DNA of 64,000 bases from Agromyces protaetiae (GTDB taxonomy: Bacteria; Actinomycetota; Actinomycetes; Actinomycetales; Microbacteriaceae), in NCBI RefSeq assembly GCF_004135405.1, contig NZ_CP035491.1, positions 1,364,001 through 1,428,000 of the forward strand, in the 5' to 3' direction. Below, one piece after another: positions 8,329 to 17,224 of this stretch. The position numbers and the translations under genes are program-made. The first letter of the stretch is position 1. Every line of letters begins with the position of its first letter. The notes under the pieces are model-generated. The model saw only the letters and a list, made by a program, of their open reading frames with translations. It ran no database searches and was not told the DNA's origin.

Positions 8329-9582
8329 TCAGTGGGCGGATGCCGCGACCGCGCCGGTCACGGCGGCAGGCGTGGCGCCCGGGGCATCCGAAGCGCTCGA
8401 CGAACCGGCCGACGCGCGTCGCGCCGCGACCGCGGCCGCGATCATGACGATGAGCGCAGCGGCCGTGATCGCGGCGCCGACCCAGATCGGCGAGGTGTAG
8501 CCGAGGTCCGCGGCGATCGCGACGCCGCCGGCCCACGCGCCGAGCGCGTTGCCGAGGTTGAACGCCGCGATGTTGGCGCCCGAGGCGAGGGTCGGCGCGC
8601 CCGACGCGTAGCGCATGATGCGGCTCTGGAGGCCCGGCACCGTGCCGAACCCGAACCCGCCCATGAGGGCGAGGAGCACGATCGTCGCGGGCTGCGACGA
8701 CGCGAGCGCGCCGAACAGGGCGAGCACGACGACGAGGGCGGCGATGAAGCCGACGAGGGTGCCGTCGATCGACCGGTCGGCGAGCTTGCCGCCCACCCAG
8801 TTGCCGACGAAGAGGCCGCCGCCGAAGAGCACGAGGAGCCACGGCACCGCGCCCGCGGCGAAGCCGCCGACCTCGGTGAGGGTGTAGGCGATGTAGGTGA
8901 ACGCGCCGAACATGCCGCCGAAGCCGAGGACGGTCACGACGAGCGAGAGCCACACCTGTCCCGACCTGAAGGCGCCGAGCTCGAGGCGGAGGCTCGGGGC
9001 GGGGGCGGATGCCTCGGGGCCGCTGCCGCTCGCCGCGGGCGCCTTCGGCACGAGCAGCCAGAGCCCCGCGAGGGCGACGACGCCGATGCCCGAGATCGCC
9101 CAGAACGTCGACTGCCAGCCGAACTGCTGGCCGAGGAAGGTGCCGAAGGGCACGCCGAGGACGTTGGCGGCCGTGAGACCCGTGAACATGACGGCGATCG
9201 CGGCGGCCTGCTTCTCCTTCGCGACGAGGGAGGCGGCGACGACCGAGCCGATGCCGAAGAACGCGCCGTGGCAGAGGGCGGCGAGGATGCGGCCCGAGAG
9301 CATGACCTCGTAGGTCGGCGCGAGCGCCGAGATCGCGTTGCCCGCGATGAAGAGGACGAGGAGGCCCATGAGCACGGGCTTGCGGGGGAGGCGCGTGGTG
9401 GCGGCCGTGAGGCCGAGGGCGCCCACGACGACGGCGAGGGCGTAGCCCGAGATGAGCCAGCCTGCGGCGGCTTCGGTGACCCCGAAGCTCGCGGCGACTT
9501 GGGGCAGAAGGCCCATGATGACGAATTCGGTGAGTCCGATGCCGAACCCGCCGATGGCGAGGGCGATGAGACCGAGAGGCAT
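8329..9582 (-). CDS. MFS transporter (drug/sugar efflux, AraJ/Cmx-like)
   Basis: A 417-residue 12-helix major facilitator. The N-terminus is typical of arabinose/chloramphenicol efflux permeases (GGFGIGLTEFVIMGLLPQVA), with a loop 2-3 motif TRLPRKPVL and the motif-C-like LTAANVLGVPFGTFLGQ. A divergent MarR gene lies 167 nt upstream with palindromic sites between, so expression is probably repressed until an inducer binds MarR. On this strand TTGCGC and AACTAT are spaced 17 nt apart near 9645-9675, a plausible promoter inside the operator array. The aldo/keto reductase follows in the same unit. Confidence 0.85.
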   Translation of the reverse strand: MPLGLIALAIGGFGIGLTEFVIMGLLPQVAASFGVTEAAAGWLISGYALAVVVGALGLTAATTRLPRKPVLMGLLVLFIAGNAISALAPTYEVMLSGRILAALCHGAFFGIGSVVAASLVAKEKQAAAIAVMFTGLTAANVLGVPFGTFLGQQFGWQSTFWAISGIGVVALAGLWLLVPKAPAASGSGPEASAPAPSLRLELGAFRSGQVWLSLVVTVLGFGGMFGAFTYIAYTLTEVGGFAAGAVPWLLVLFGGGLFVGNWVGGKLADRSIDGTLVGFIAALVVVLALFGALASSQPATIVLLALMGGFGFGTVPGLQSRIMRYASGAPTLASGANIAAFNLGNALGAWAGGVAIAADLGYTSPIWVGAAITAAALIVMIAAAVAARRASAGSSSASDAPGATPAAVTGAVAASAH

Positions 9583-9602
9583 GAGAGTGCGCTCCTGCGT
9601 TA

Positions 9603-9691
9603 CACTGGGTGGGATAGTTGCAGACGCCGACTATTGCGGGTGCGGGACTAATAGTTGCACACGCAAATAGAAAGCGCAAGCAACTAGTTGC
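9603..9691. promoter_or_regulatory. Divergent promoter and MarR operator array
   Basis: This AT-richer segment lies between the divergent MFS and MarR genes. It carries several TAGTTGC half sites: ATAGTTGC near 9614, AATAGTTGC near 9650 opposed to GCAAATAG near 9663, and a perfect 12-bp palindrome GCAACTAGTTGC at 9680-9691. On the minus strand TTGCGC and AACTAT are separated by 17 nt and flanked by these sites. Binding there would block the efflux operon and probably the marR promoter too. The sites are seen directly; assigning them to the adjacent MarR is inference from position. Confidence 0.65.
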
Positions 9692-9748
9692 CGCGCGGCG
9701 TCCGTCGCGCTCGACGTGACCGCTCGACCGGCACGACAGGAGGACGAC

Positions 9749-10201
9749 ATGGGCATCGCCGACGACGCCGTCGAAGTGCGCGCGCAGGGCTGGCGCACGC
9801 TCGCCGCCTTGCACGGACTCATCGAGTCCGAACTCGAACGAGCGCTCGCGGCATCCGCCGACCTCTCCGTCGTCGAGTACACCGTGCTCGACGCCCTCGA
9901 CCGCCAGGACGGCTGGCACATGCGCATGCAGCAGCTCGCGCGTGCCGCCGCCCTCAGTCCGAGCGCGACCACCCGGCTCGTCAACCGACTCGAAGACCGC
10001 GGGCTCCTGACCCGGGTGCTGTGCGCAGACGACCGCCGCGGCATCTACACCGAGCTCACGCCGTCAGGGCGCGAACTCTACGAACGCGCCAGGCCCGTGC
10101 ACGACGAAGCGCTCGAGCGTGTGCTCGACGAGGCGTGCGAGCAGCCCGAGCTCGCGCCCGTGGTGCGCGCGCTCCACGAGGCGCCCGCGCCGGTCGCGTA
10201 G
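9749..10201 (+). CDS. MarR family transcriptional regulator
   Basis: A 150-residue winged-helix repressor. The recognition region SPSATTRLVNRLEDRGLLTR and the wing DRRGIYTELTPSG are canonical, and there are flanking dimerisation helices. The ATG at 9749 is chosen because AGGAGG lies 6 nt upstream; an in-frame start 33 nt earlier lacks one. It is divergent from an MFS-aldo/keto reductase pair and is presumably its autoregulated, ligand-responsive repressor. The gene ends against a large inverted repeat shared with another locus. Confidence 0.88.
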   Translation: MGIADDAVEVRAQGWRTLAALHGLIESELERALAASADLSVVEYTVLDALDRQDGWHMRMQQLARAAALSPSATTRLVNRLEDRGLLTRVLCADDRRGIYTELTPSGRELYERARPVHDEALERVLDEACEQPELAPVVRALHEAPAPVA

Positions 10202-10224
10202 GCGCGCACGTCGCGCCTCCACTT

Positions 10225-10283
10225 TCGAAGTCGCGCGAATGGTCGGCATTGCGTCGCGGTGGCGACGATTCGCGCGACTTCGA
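10225..10283. repeat. Dispersed hairpin element, copy 1
   Basis: A perfect inverted repeat: arms of 16 bp (10225-10240 and 10268-10283, TCGAAGTCGCGCGAAT) around a 27-nt centre. It stands between convergent genes (marR and the PhnB-like gene) and could end transcription from both sides. The left half, including loop bases, is nearly the same as the left half of the hairpin at 63086-63134, so the two are members of one repeat family, not independent terminators. Confidence 0.75.
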
Positions 10284-10310
10284 GAGCGCATTCAGGATGC
10301 CTCGGGCGCG

Positions 10311-10727
10311 TCAGCCCGCGGCGCCCGTGATGTTCACCATCCACGTGACGCCGTACTTGTCGGCGACCATGCCGAACGCGTCGCCCCACGGCGCGACCTC
10401 GAGCGGAAGCACCGCAGTGCCGCCCTCGAGGAGGCCCGCCCAGTACCCGCGCAGCGTCGCGTCGTCGTCGCCCGAGAGCGAGACCGAGAAGCCGCCGTAC
10501 GCCTCGACGGGCATCCCGGGCGGGGCGTCGGACGCCATGAGCGTCTGACCCGTCGCCGTCGTGAGCTGGCCGTGCATGACGAGATCGGCGTCGTCGGGGC
10601 CTTGGCTCTGGCCGCCCTCGGCGAACGTCATGATCGAGAGCTCGCCGCCGAAGACGCCGTAGTAGAACTCGAGCGCCTCGCGGGCGTTCGTGTCGAAGTT
10701 GAGGTAGGGGTTGAGCAGGACCGACAT
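10311..10727 (-). CDS. VOC/PhnB-like glyoxalase-fold protein
   Basis: A 138-residue protein of the PhnB type within the vicinal-oxygen-chelate superfamily. It opens with LNPYLNFDTNAREALEFYYGVFGGELS, followed by MASDAPPGMP and GDAFGMVADKYGVTWMVNI, the usual PhnB signature. The true function of most such proteins is unknown; they are not phosphonate enzymes by sequence alone. GGAG precedes the ATG. It is monocistronic, divergent from the ArsR operon and convergent with marR across the hairpin element. Confidence 0.82.
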   Translation of the reverse strand: MSVLLNPYLNFDTNAREALEFYYGVFGGELSIMTFAEGGQSQGPDDADLVMHGQLTTATGQTLMASDAPPGMPVEAYGGFSVSLSGDDDATLRGYWAGLLEGGTAVLPLEVAPWGDAFGMVADKYGVTWMVNITGAAG

Positions 10728-10866
10728 GTGAGTGCTCCTCCGATCGGTGCGCGGCGGCGCGGGGTGCGCCGCGGCGCGCACGAGGGTGATTCTCGTCGCG
10801 CGTGGAGGCATCCGAAAGGTGCAGGCGAGACATCCGCGCCAGTCCGTGAGAAATGCTCGTGAACCC

Positions 10867-10916
10867 TTGACTGCGCTTCCGTGCGGGCGTAGCTTGTAAT
10901 CAATCAAACAGTTGAT
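10867..10916 (+). promoter_or_regulatory. Promoter and inverted-repeat operator of the ArsR-SRPBCC operon
   Basis: A near-consensus promoter is visible: TTGACT at 10867-10872, a 17-nt spacer and TAGCTT at 10890-10895. Immediately downstream an inverted repeat ATCAA-N8-TTGAT (10899-10916) covers the expected transcription start, a common place for an ArsR-type repressor to bind its own promoter. The ribosome site AAAGGA follows at about 10917. Confidence 0.7.
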
Positions 10917-10930
10917 AAAGGACCAGGTTG

Positions 10931-11290
10931 ATGAATGCGGAACCGAACGCCGACGAACGGCTCGACCGCGCCTTCCAAGCGCTCGCCGACCCCGTGCGAC
11001 GCCGCATCATCGCCCGCCTGAGCCGCGGCCCGGCCACCGTCAACGACCTCGCCGAGCCCTTCGAGATCACCAAACAGGCGGTCTCGAAGCACATCCAGGT
11101 GCTCGAACACGCCGGCCTCGTCACGCGCACGCGCGACGCCCAGCGCCGGCCCGTGCACCTCGACCCCGCAGCGCTCGAAGCGCTCACCTCGTGGATCGAC
11201 CGCTACCGGCTCGTCCACGAACAGCGGTACCGCACGCTCGACGCGCTGCTCGGCACCGCCACCGATTCAGATCAGGAGCAGGAACGATGA
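10931..11290 (+). CDS. ArsR/SmtB family transcriptional regulator
   Basis: A 119-residue winged-helix regulator: ADPVRRRIIARLSRGPATVNDL, then the recognition helix EITKQAVSKHIQVLEHAGLV. The metal-binding ELCVCDL motif of true ArsR is missing (VNDLAEPF instead), so it is probably not a metal sensor. It belongs to the type often paired with SRPBCC/AHSA1 proteins. The ATG at 10931 is used rather than the TTG just before it. Its stop overlaps the next start (ATGA). It probably autoregulates through the inverted repeat in its promoter. Confidence 0.88.
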   Translation: MNAEPNADERLDRAFQALADPVRRRIIARLSRGPATVNDLAEPFEITKQAVSKHIQVLEHAGLVTRTRDAQRRPVHLDPAALEALTSWIDRYRLVHEQRYRTLDALLGTATDSDQEQER

Positions 11291-11766
11291 CGAACCCCGT
11301 CACGATCGAAGCGCCCGAGGGCGTTCCGTTCATCTTCTTCACGCGCGAGTTCGATGCGCCCGTCGAGGCCGTCTTCCGCGCGCACGCCGAGCCCGAGCTC
11401 GTGCGGCAGTGGCTCGGGCCGAACGGCTATGAGATGCGCATCGACGAGTGGGACTTCACGACCCACGGCGGCTACCGCTACACCCACCGCGAACCCGAGG
11501 GCGCCGAGTGGGGCTTCCACGGCACCTTCCACACCGTGCGCGAGAACGAGTTCGCCGTGCAGACGTTCGAGTTCGAGGGCGCGCCCGACCTCGTCGCGAT
11601 CGAGACGATGCGCTTCGAAGACCTGGGCGACGGCCGCACGCGGCTCGTCGGCCACTCGACCTATCCGAGCGTCGAGGCGCGCGACGCGATGGTCGCGTCG
11701 GGCATGGACCGCGGGCTCAGCGAGGGGTACGAGCGGCTCGACGGGCTGGTCGCGGTCGCCGCCTGA
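11287..11766 (+). CDS. SRPBCC / AHSA1-like ligand-binding protein
   Basis: A 159-residue START-like (helix-grip) protein. The AHSA1 pattern is clear: [24 protein letters not shown] near the start, GGYRYTHR and the C-terminal long helix [17 protein letters not shown]. Such proteins bind small hydrophobic ligands; no catalytic residues can be assigned. It is translationally coupled to the ArsR gene by an ATGA overlap, the standard arrangement for this pair in actinobacteria, so the regulator probably responds to conditions where this protein is needed. Confidence 0.87.
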   Translation: MTNPVTIEAPEGVPFIFFTREFDAPVEAVFRAHAEPELVRQWLGPNGYEMRIDEWDFTTHGGYRYTHREPEGAEWGFHGTFHTVRENEFAVQTFEFEGAPDLVAIETMRFEDLGDGRTRLVGHSTYPSVEARDAMVASGMDRGLSEGYERLDGLVAVAA

Positions 11767-11856
11767 GCGAAGCGGATGTCTCGGGGCCAGGATGTCCCGG
11801 GGCCGGATGTCTCGGGCGCGGCGCCGCGTGTCGGCGGTCCGTGACAGGATCGCCGC

Positions 11857-12732
11857 ATGGACCCCGAGATCCTCCGCTACGCGGCGTTCACGAACGACCC
11901 CGAGGGCGGCAACCCCGCGGGCATCGTGCTCGAGGCGGCCGCCCTCGACGCCGCCGCGATGCAGCGCATCGCGGCCGAGGTCGACTACGCCGAGACCGCG
12001 TTCGTGACGGGCGAGACGGCCGACGGCGCACGGAGCATCCGGTACTTCTCGCCCATCGCCGAGGTGCCGTTCTGCGGGCACGCGACGATCGCGACGGCCG
12101 TCGTCCTCGCCGAGCGCGAGGGCGCCGGGCGGCTGCGGTTCGCGACACCCGTGGGCGAGGTCGTCATCGAGACCGAGGCGACGCCCGACGGGGTCGAAGC
12201 CGCGTTCACGAGCGTCGAGCCGAGCGTGTCCGAACTCGACGACGACGTGCTCGCGCGCGTGCTCGACCTCATCGGGCTGCCGGCGTCCGCGCTCGATCCG
12301 CGCTATCCGCCGCGGCTCGCGTTCGCGGGGAACCCGCATCCCGTGGTCGTCGTCGCAGACGCCGTCGACTTCGACGGACTCTCGTTCGACCCCGTCGCGG
12401 CCCGCGCGCTGATGGATGCCGAAGGCTGGCCTGCGACGATCACTGTGCTGCGCGAGCTGGGAGAGGGCGCCGACGGCGCGGGTGCCGACGGCACGGTCGA
12501 GTTCGAGGCGCGCAACATCTTCCCGGTCGGCCGCATCGCCGAAGACCCCGCGACCGGGTCGGCGGCTGCCGCAACCGGCGGATACCTGCGCGCGATCGGC
12601 GCGGTCGCGCCGCCCGCGCGCATCCGCATCCACCAGGGGCGCCACGTCGGCCGACCGGGCGTGCTCGAGGTCTCGATCCCGCCCGTGGGCGGCATCACCG
12701 TGGGCGGGAGAGCCGTGCCGATTTCGACCTGA
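11857..12732 (+). CDS. PhzF family isomerase/epimerase-like protein
   Basis: A 291-residue protein with the diaminopimelate-epimerase-like fold of Phz[10 protein letters not shown] near residue 17, the catalytic Glu in DYAETAFV (about residue 46), [12 protein letters not shown] and the [11 protein letters not shown] motif near residue 230. PhzF itself isomerises DHHA in phenazine biosynthesis, but no phenazine genes are present, so this is one of the many orphan homologues. A CAGGAT hexamer 6 nt before the ATG suggests a leaderless transcript. The upstream 90 nt carry three GGATGTC-type motifs in tandem. Confidence 0.87.
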   Translation: MDPEILRYAAFTNDPEGGNPAGIVLEAAALDAAAMQRIAAEVDYAETAFVTGETADGARSIRYFSPIAEVPFCGHATIATAVVLAEREGAGRLRFATPVGEVVIETEATPDGVEAAFTSVEPSVSELDDDVLARVLDLIGLPASALDPRYPPRLAFAGNPHPVVVVADAVDFDGLSFDPVAARALMDAEGWPATITVLRELGEGADGAGADGTVEFEARNIFPVGRIAEDPATGSAAAATGGYLRAIGAVAPPARIRIHQGRHVGRPGVLEVSIPPVGGITVGGRAVPIST

Positions 12733-12855
12733 TCTCCATCGAATCCCGTGCCGATCCGGAGGGCAGCACCCCCGGATCGCGAGATATGACGTCCATTCGT
12801 CGATTCTCCATTGCGACGGGGCCGCGATCGGGCGAAGATGACCCGGGGGGTTCTG

Positions 12856-13269
12856 ATGGGGGAATCGAAGACGCCGGGCATCGCAGTCCAATCGAGATCG
12901 GTGCGCGAGTCGCGCCTCGCCGAGCGGATGGGTCTCAGCCCCGACGTCGCGGTCGCCGTCCGCGGCGACCTCGCGATCCCCGAACTCGCCGACGCGCTCG
13001 ACGGCCTCGACCGCGCGCTCCCGTGGGATGCCGGGGTCGTCGTCACGGTCGTGCAGACCTACGACCAGCTCGACGGACTCTCGGCGTGGCTCCTCGAGTG
13101 CGGCGTGAGCGCGCCCACGTGGGTCGTCTACGGCGGTGGGCTCGCCGGAACCCCCGGCGACGAGGCCGTCCGAGACGCATTGCGCGACGCGGGATTCACC
13201 GCGCTCCGCGCATGCGCGGTCTCATACGGGTGGCAGGCCGTGCAGGCGGCGCCGCCGCGATTCGCCTGA
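12856..13269 (+). CDS. Hypothetical 137-residue protein
   Basis: I do not recognise this protein. It starts at the ATG preceded by a GGGGGG ribosome-like site rather than at the ATG 18 nt earlier. After a short basic segment ([15 protein letters not shown]) it alternates beta-like stretches ([19 protein letters not shown]) and helices, suggesting a small alpha/beta domain. The pattern of a LAERMGL opening and a hydrophobic VVYGG core loosely recalls DUF3052 proteins, but I would not assign it. Composition matches its neighbours. Confidence 0.55.
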   Translation: MGESKTPGIAVQSRSVRESRLAERMGLSPDVAVAVRGDLAIPELADALDGLDRALPWDAGVVVTVVQTYDQLDGLSAWLLECGVSAPTWVVYGGGLAGTPGDEAVRDALRDAGFTALRACAVSYGWQAVQAAPPRFA

Positions 13270-13286
13270 CGCCTAGGCTCGACTCC

Positions 13287-14276
13287 ATGCAGACGCGCAC
13301 CCTCGGCCGCACCGGCCGCACGGTTTCAGTGATCGGTCTCGGCACGTGGCAGCTCGGCGCCGACTGGGGCGATGTCGACGAAGCCGACGCGCTCGCGGTG
13401 CTCGACGCGGCGCACGCCGCGGGCGTCACGGTGTTCGACACGGCCGACGTCTACGGCGACGGCCGCAGCGAGGCGATCATCGGCCGCTGGCTCGCCGCGA
13501 ACCCCGACTCGGGCGTGACGGTCGCGACCAAGATGGGGAGGCGGGTGCCGCAGGTACCCGAGAACTACGTCCTCGAGCACTTCCGCGCGTGGACCGACCG
13601 CTCGCGGAAGAACCTCGGCGTCACCACGCTCGACCTCGTGCAGCTGCACTGCCCGCCGACGGCCGTCTACCGCGACGACGTCGTGTTCGACGCGCTCGAC
13701 ACCCTCGTCGCGGACGGCGCGATCGCGAACTACGGCGTGAGCGTCGAGACCGTCGAGGAGGCGCTCCTCGCGATCGCCCGGCCGAACGTCGCGACCGTGC
13801 AGATCATCCTCAACGCCTTCCGCCTGAAGCCGCTCGACGAGGTGCTGCCCGCCGCTGCCGCGGCAGGCGTCGGCATCATCGCGCGCGTGCCGCTCGCGAG
13901 CGGTCTGCTGACGGGCCGCTACACGCTCGAGACGACGTTCGCGGCGAACGACCACCGCACCTACAACCGCCACGGCGAGGCGTTCGACGTCGGCGAGACG
14001 TTCTCGGGCGTCGACTATGCGACGGGCGTGCGCGCGGCCGCCGAGTTCGCGGCGCTTGCGCGCGATGCGGCGCCGCAAGCCTCGACGGCACAGGTCGCAC
14101 TCGCGTGGATCGCCGCGCAGCACGGCGTCTCGACCGTCATTCCGGGCGCGCGCAACCCCGAGCAGGCGCGCGCGAACGCCGCCGCCGGGTCGCTCGACCT
14201 GCCCGAGTCGTTCTTCGAGGGTGTGCGCGAACTGTACGACCGCGAGCTGCGGGCGGCCATCCACCCGCGCTGGTAG
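13287..14276 (+). CDS. Aldo/keto reductase
   Basis: A 329-residue NADP-dependent reductase of the larger AKR type. It begins [20 protein letters not shown], typical of the YdhF/AKR11-13-like group. Catalytic Asp and Tyr are in [13 protein letters not shown], Lys in VATKMGR and His in VQLHCPP; the NADP segment is [17 protein letters not shown]. The ATG follows a TAGGCT hexamer by 7 nt, indicating leaderless transcription. The whole gene is overlapped on the opposite strand by the run-on frame of the MFS gene that converges on it. Confidence 0.88.
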   Translation: MQTRTLGRTGRTVSVIGLGTWQLGADWGDVDEADALAVLDAAHAAGVTVFDTADVYGDGRSEAIIGRWLAANPDSGVTVATKMGRRVPQVPENYVLEHFRAWTDRSRKNLGVTTLDLVQLHCPPTAVYRDDVVFDALDTLVADGAIANYGVSVETVEEALLAIARPNVATVQIILNAFRLKPLDEVLPAAAAAGVGIIARVPLASGLLTGRYTLETTFAANDHRTYNRHGEAFDVGETFSGVDYATGVRAAAEFAALARDAAPQASTAQVALAWIAAQHGVSTVIPGARNPEQARANAAAGSLDLPESFFEGVRELYDRELRAAIHPRW

Positions 14277-15560
14277 CAGCGACTTCTCCTCGACGCGTGA
14301 GCGGTCGTGCGAGGAAGCGGATGCCTCGGCCTCCGCGATCGCGGCCGGCGGGCGCCGACGCACCTGCCCCGCGACCGACAGGCTCACGACGACGACCGCG
14401 GCGATCGCGAGGAGCGCGCGGTGGGGGCCGACGGCGTCGGCGAGCAGGCCGAGGAGCGGCGGAGCCGCGAGCGAGGAGATCGTCGAGAACGACGTGACGA
14501 CCGAGACGCGCGGGCCCGCCTTCTCAGGGTCGTCGCTCGCGGCGGTGATCGCGATGGGGTTGCCGAGCGCGGCGCCGCAGCCCCAGAGCAGGATGCCGAG
14601 CCACGCGACGACGAGGTTCGGACCGAAGACGAAGCAGGCGATGCCGACGAGGGCCGAGACGCCCGACGCTCGCAGCACGAGGACGCGGCCGAAGCGGTCG
14701 ATGAGCCGCCCGCCGAAGAACCGGAACACGGTCATCGCGCCGACGAACGTCGCGTAGGCCATCGCCGCGACCGACTCGGTCGTTCCGTAGCCGTCGACCA
14801 CCGCGAGCGAGAGCCAGGTCGTCGCCGAGCCTTCGGCGAGCGAGGCGGCGAGCAGCACCACCCCGAGGAGGAGCGTGCGCGGCTCGAGCCACGCCGCGAG
14901 GGCGGCGCGCACGGCGGCGCGGTCGCCGCGCTTCGGTTTCGTGGAGGCCCCGGATGTCTCACCCGCCGCGAGCTCCGTCGTGAAGACCGTCGAGGGGCGC
15001 AGCAGCCGGAACCTGAGTGCGGTGAGCACGAGGGTCACGACGGCGACCTGCACGGCGACGTGCACGCCGAGGGCCGAGAATCCGGCGGCGACGGCCGCGC
15101 CCGCCGCGGCCCCGATCGAGAACGCGGCGTGGAACTGCGCGAGCACCGACCGCTCGAGCCGCTGCTCGACGGCTGCGGCGTTGACGTTGATGGGCACGTT
15201 GACGAGGGCGCCGCAGCAGCCGTTGAGGAACGCGCCGACGAGGAAGAGCGGCACCGAGCCGAGTTCGGTCGAGAGCGCGAGAAGGCCGAACCCGACGACG
15301 TTGCCGACGGCCCCGGCCGCGAGCGACACGCGCGTGCCGAACCGGGCCACGACGGCGCCGATCGTGACTGCCCCGAGGAGCGACCCGAGTCCGCCGACGA
15401 TGAGGAGCGACCCGAGCTGCAGGGCGGAGACCCCGAGCGCTTCCTTGATGGAGGGCATCCGGCTCGTCCACGAGGCCATGAACAGGCCGAAGATCGCGAA
15501 CTGCGCCATGAGCGACCACCGCGCCCGTTCGAGTGTGCGGGCGAGGTCGGCGGGAGGCAT
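13326..15560 (-). CDS. MFS transporter lacking a stop codon at the expected end
   Basis: Residues 1 to about 410 form a normal 12-helix major facilitator ([21 protein letters not shown] at the start, last helix ending in SVAGQV). The protein should end near 14290. Instead the frame has no stop there and continues antisense through most of the aldo/keto reductase gene to 13326, giving about 744 residues with an Arg-rich, meaningless-looking tail. No near stop exists in the other two frames either. ATG 15560 is favoured by TAGGCT 7 nt upstream; ATG 15605 is an alternative. Family: fucose permease/YbjJ-like, substrate unknown. Confidence 0.7.
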   Translation of the reverse strand: MPPADLARTLERARWSLMAQFAIFGLFMASWTSRMPSIKEALGVSALQLGSLLIVGGLGSLLGAVTIGAVVARFGTRVSLAAGAVGNVVGFGLLALSTELGSVPLFLVGAFLNGCCGALVNVPINVNAAAVEQRLERSVLAQFHAAFSIGAAAGAAVAAGFSALGVHVAVQVAVVTLVLTALRFRLLRPSTVFTTELAAGETSGASTKPKRGDRAAVRAALAAWLEPRTLLLGVVLLAASLAEGSATTWLSLAVVDGYGTTESVAAMAYATFVGAMTVFRFFGGRLIDRFGRVLVLRASGVSALVGIACFVFGPNLVVAWLGILLWGCGAALGNPIAITAASDDPEKAGPRVSVVTSFSTISSLAAPPLLGLLADAVGPHRALLAIAAVVVVSLSVAGQVRRRPPAAIAEAEASASSHDRSRVEEKSLLPARVDGRPQLAVVQFAHTLEERLGQVERPGGGVRARLLGVARARNDGRDAVLRGDPRECDLCRRGLRRRIARKRRELGGRAHARRIVDARERLADVERLAVAVVGAVVVRRERRLERVAARQQTARERHARDDADACRGSGGQHLVERLQAEGVEDDLHGRDVRPGDREERLLDGLDAHAVVRDRAVRDEGVERVEHDVVAVDGRRRAVQLHEVERGDAEVLPRAVGPRAEVLEDVVLGYLRHPPPHLGRDRHARVGVRGEPAADDRLAAAVAVDVGRVEHRDARGVRRVEHRERVGFVDIAPVGAELPRAETDH

Positions 15561-15685
15561 CCGCGCGAGCCTAGCAGCGGTTGCGAAGCCCGCTCGGGCG
15601 CTCATCCACAGGGTGGGCGCGTTCGCGGGCGTACGCTGGAACGGATGTCTCGCAGCCCCCGCCCCGGTACCGTCTGCGGTCGCCT

Positions 15686-16618
15686 GTGATCGACATCCTC
15701 ACGGGCTTCGCCGTCATCGTGCTCGCCGTGTTCGTCGGCTGGATCGGCGCGCGCACGGGTGTGCTGCGCGGCGAGGCCCGCACGGTGCTCGCGAGCCTGA
15801 CGTTCAACATCCTCGCGCCGTTCCTGCTGTTCTCGGTGCTGTCCGAGGCCGACGTCGCGTCGCTGTTCTCGGCGCTCCTGCCCGTGTCGGCGCTCGCGGC
15901 GCTGTCGATGATGGCGATCTTCGCGCTCGTCGCCCTGCTCGTGTGGCGGCGCACGCTCGCGCACACGGTCATCGGGTCGCTCTCGTCGGGGTACGTCAAC
16001 GGGAACAACTTCGGCATCCCGATCGCCGTGTACATGCTGGGCGACGCCGCCTACTCGGCGCCCATCGTGCTGCTGCAGTTGCTGCTCTTCGCGCCCGTCG
16101 GGCTCGCGGTGCTCGGCGCGACGGTCGAGGGGCGCACGTCGTTCGCCGCGATCGTGCGCTCGACGCTCCTGAACCCGATCATCCTCGGGTCGCTCCTCGG
16201 CGTGATCGTGGCGGTGTCGGGGCTCGACCTGCCGCCGCTCGTGTCGGAGCCCGTCGCGCTCATCGGCCACGCGGCCGTGCCGATCATGCTCATCTCGTTC
16301 GGAATGTCGCTGTACGGGCAGCGGATCCTGTCGGCGAGGGGCACGCGGCGAGACATCCTGCTCGCGACGACCCTGAAGCTCCTCGCGATGCCGGCGGCCG
16401 CGTGGGCGATCGGCTCGTTCGTATTCGGGCTCTCGGGGCACGACCTCTACGCCGTCACCGTGCTCGCGGCGCTGCCGACCGCGCAGAACGTGTTCGTGTT
16501 CTCGCAGCGGTATGAGACCGCAGAGACGGTCGCGCGCGACACGGTGTTCCTGACGACGGCGGGGTCGCTGCCCGTGCTGTTCGTCATCGCGCTGCTGCTC
16601 GGCGGCTCGCTCGGCTGA
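15686..16618 (+). CDS. AEC (auxin efflux carrier) family transporter
   Basis: About 310 residues with ten predicted membrane helices in two five-helix halves. The family signatures are present: LTFNILAPFLLFS, the GYVNGNNFGIPIAVYMLG crossover motif in helix 4, and PTAQNVFVFSQRY near the end. Bacterial AEC carriers move small carboxylates such as malate or malonate; the substrate here is unknown. The GTG at 15686 is preferred because it leaves a typical short N-terminus; an in-frame ATG at 15581 would add 35 unlikely residues. A strong hairpin follows downstream. Confidence 0.83.
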   Translation: MIDILTGFAVIVLAVFVGWIGARTGVLRGEARTVLASLTFNILAPFLLFSVLSEADVASLFSALLPVSALAALSMMAIFALVALLVWRRTLAHTVIGSLSSGYVNGNNFGIPIAVYMLGDAAYSAPIVLLQLLLFAPVGLAVLGATVEGRTSFAAIVRSTLLNPIILGSLLGVIVAVSGLDLPPLVSEPVALIGHAAVPIMLISFGMSLYGQRILSARGTRRDILLATTLKLLAMPAAAWAIGSFVFGLSGHDLYAVTVLAALPTAQNVFVFSQRYETAETVARDTVFLTTAGSLPVLFVIALLLGGSLG

Positions 16619-16761
16619 GCGGGGCCGACGAGCTCCGCGATCGACCGGCGGCCGAGGTTCAGGGTTGTCCCTGATCCCCGCGGCTTGCGCACGCGGGTAG
16701 CTTCGGATGCATCGCGATCGCCGCCGCTGCCGGGGGGAACTGTCGACGGAGAAGCGATTCA

Positions 16762-16809
16762 GAGAGCCGGCTCCGCCTGTACCCGTATGTCGGGCGGACG
16801 CCGGCTCTC
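16762..16809. terminator. Bidirectional hairpin terminator
   Basis: Arms GAGAGCCGGC (16762-16771) and GCCGGCTCTC (16800-16809) pair perfectly, and an inner TCCGCC/GGCGGA pair extends the stem with one bulged base. It stands between the convergent AEC gene and the small membrane protein gene, so it can end both transcripts. There is no clear U-tract, as is usual in actinobacteria. Confidence 0.75.
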
Positions 16810-16826
16810 AGCGTGTCGGCCAGGGG

Positions 16827-17090
16827 TCAGACGCGTGCCGTGCGGCGCTTCGCCGCGGCGCGCCTGGTCGCGCCGTAGGCGCGCATGAGCTGCGGGACGA
16901 CGAGGTAGACGGCGGTCGGGACCACGAGAGCGGTCAGGAGGAGCGCGCGGAGGATCGGATGCCACGACTCCGACACGGGCGCGAGCAGGATCATGCCGAT
17001 CGAGACGAGCGGGAAGATCGCGAGCCACGTGATGACGGCGCGCACGTGCACCGAGGGCGGCGCGGTCGGGGCGGTGGTGATGTCGCTCAT
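16827..17090 (-). CDS. Small membrane protein, divergent from tetR
   Basis: An 87-residue protein with two predicted membrane helices (VITWLAIFPLVSIGMILLAPV and ALLLTALVVPTAVYLVVPQLM) and a basic C-terminus (RRAAAKRRTARV). The ATG at 17090 has AAAGGA upstream. Function unknown. It is divergent from the TetR gene across a 134-nt region with three copies of CAACT-N4-AGTTG, so it is almost certainly the TetR target and is probably induced by a compound that acts on the membrane or needs export. The last point is inference. Confidence 0.7.
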   Translation of the reverse strand: MSDITTAPTAPPSVHVRAVITWLAIFPLVSIGMILLAPVSESWHPILRALLLTALVVPTAVYLVVPQLMRAYGATRRAAAKRRTARV

Positions 17091-17134
17091 GGGAGCGTCC
17101 TTTCGAAGAGTGCGTCGGGCGATCGCCCAGTATC

Positions 17135-17218
17135 CAACTGAATAGTTGCAACTGAATGGTTGTAATTGAATCACGCGCTCGGATATTCCGCAACTACTCA
17201 GTTGGAATTGGCTAAGAT
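17135..17218. promoter_or_regulatory. TetR operator triplet and divergent promoters
   Basis: Three 14-bp sites share the pattern CAACT-N4-(A/G)GTTG: 17135-17148 and 17149-17162 stand head to tail, and a third is at 17191-17204. The third overlaps the -35 position of a promoter whose TAAGAT (17213-17218) lies 6 nt before the tetR ATG, giving a leaderless repressor transcript. The first two sit in the upstream region of the divergent membrane-protein gene. Confidence 0.75.
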
Positions 17219-17224
17219 CGGGGC

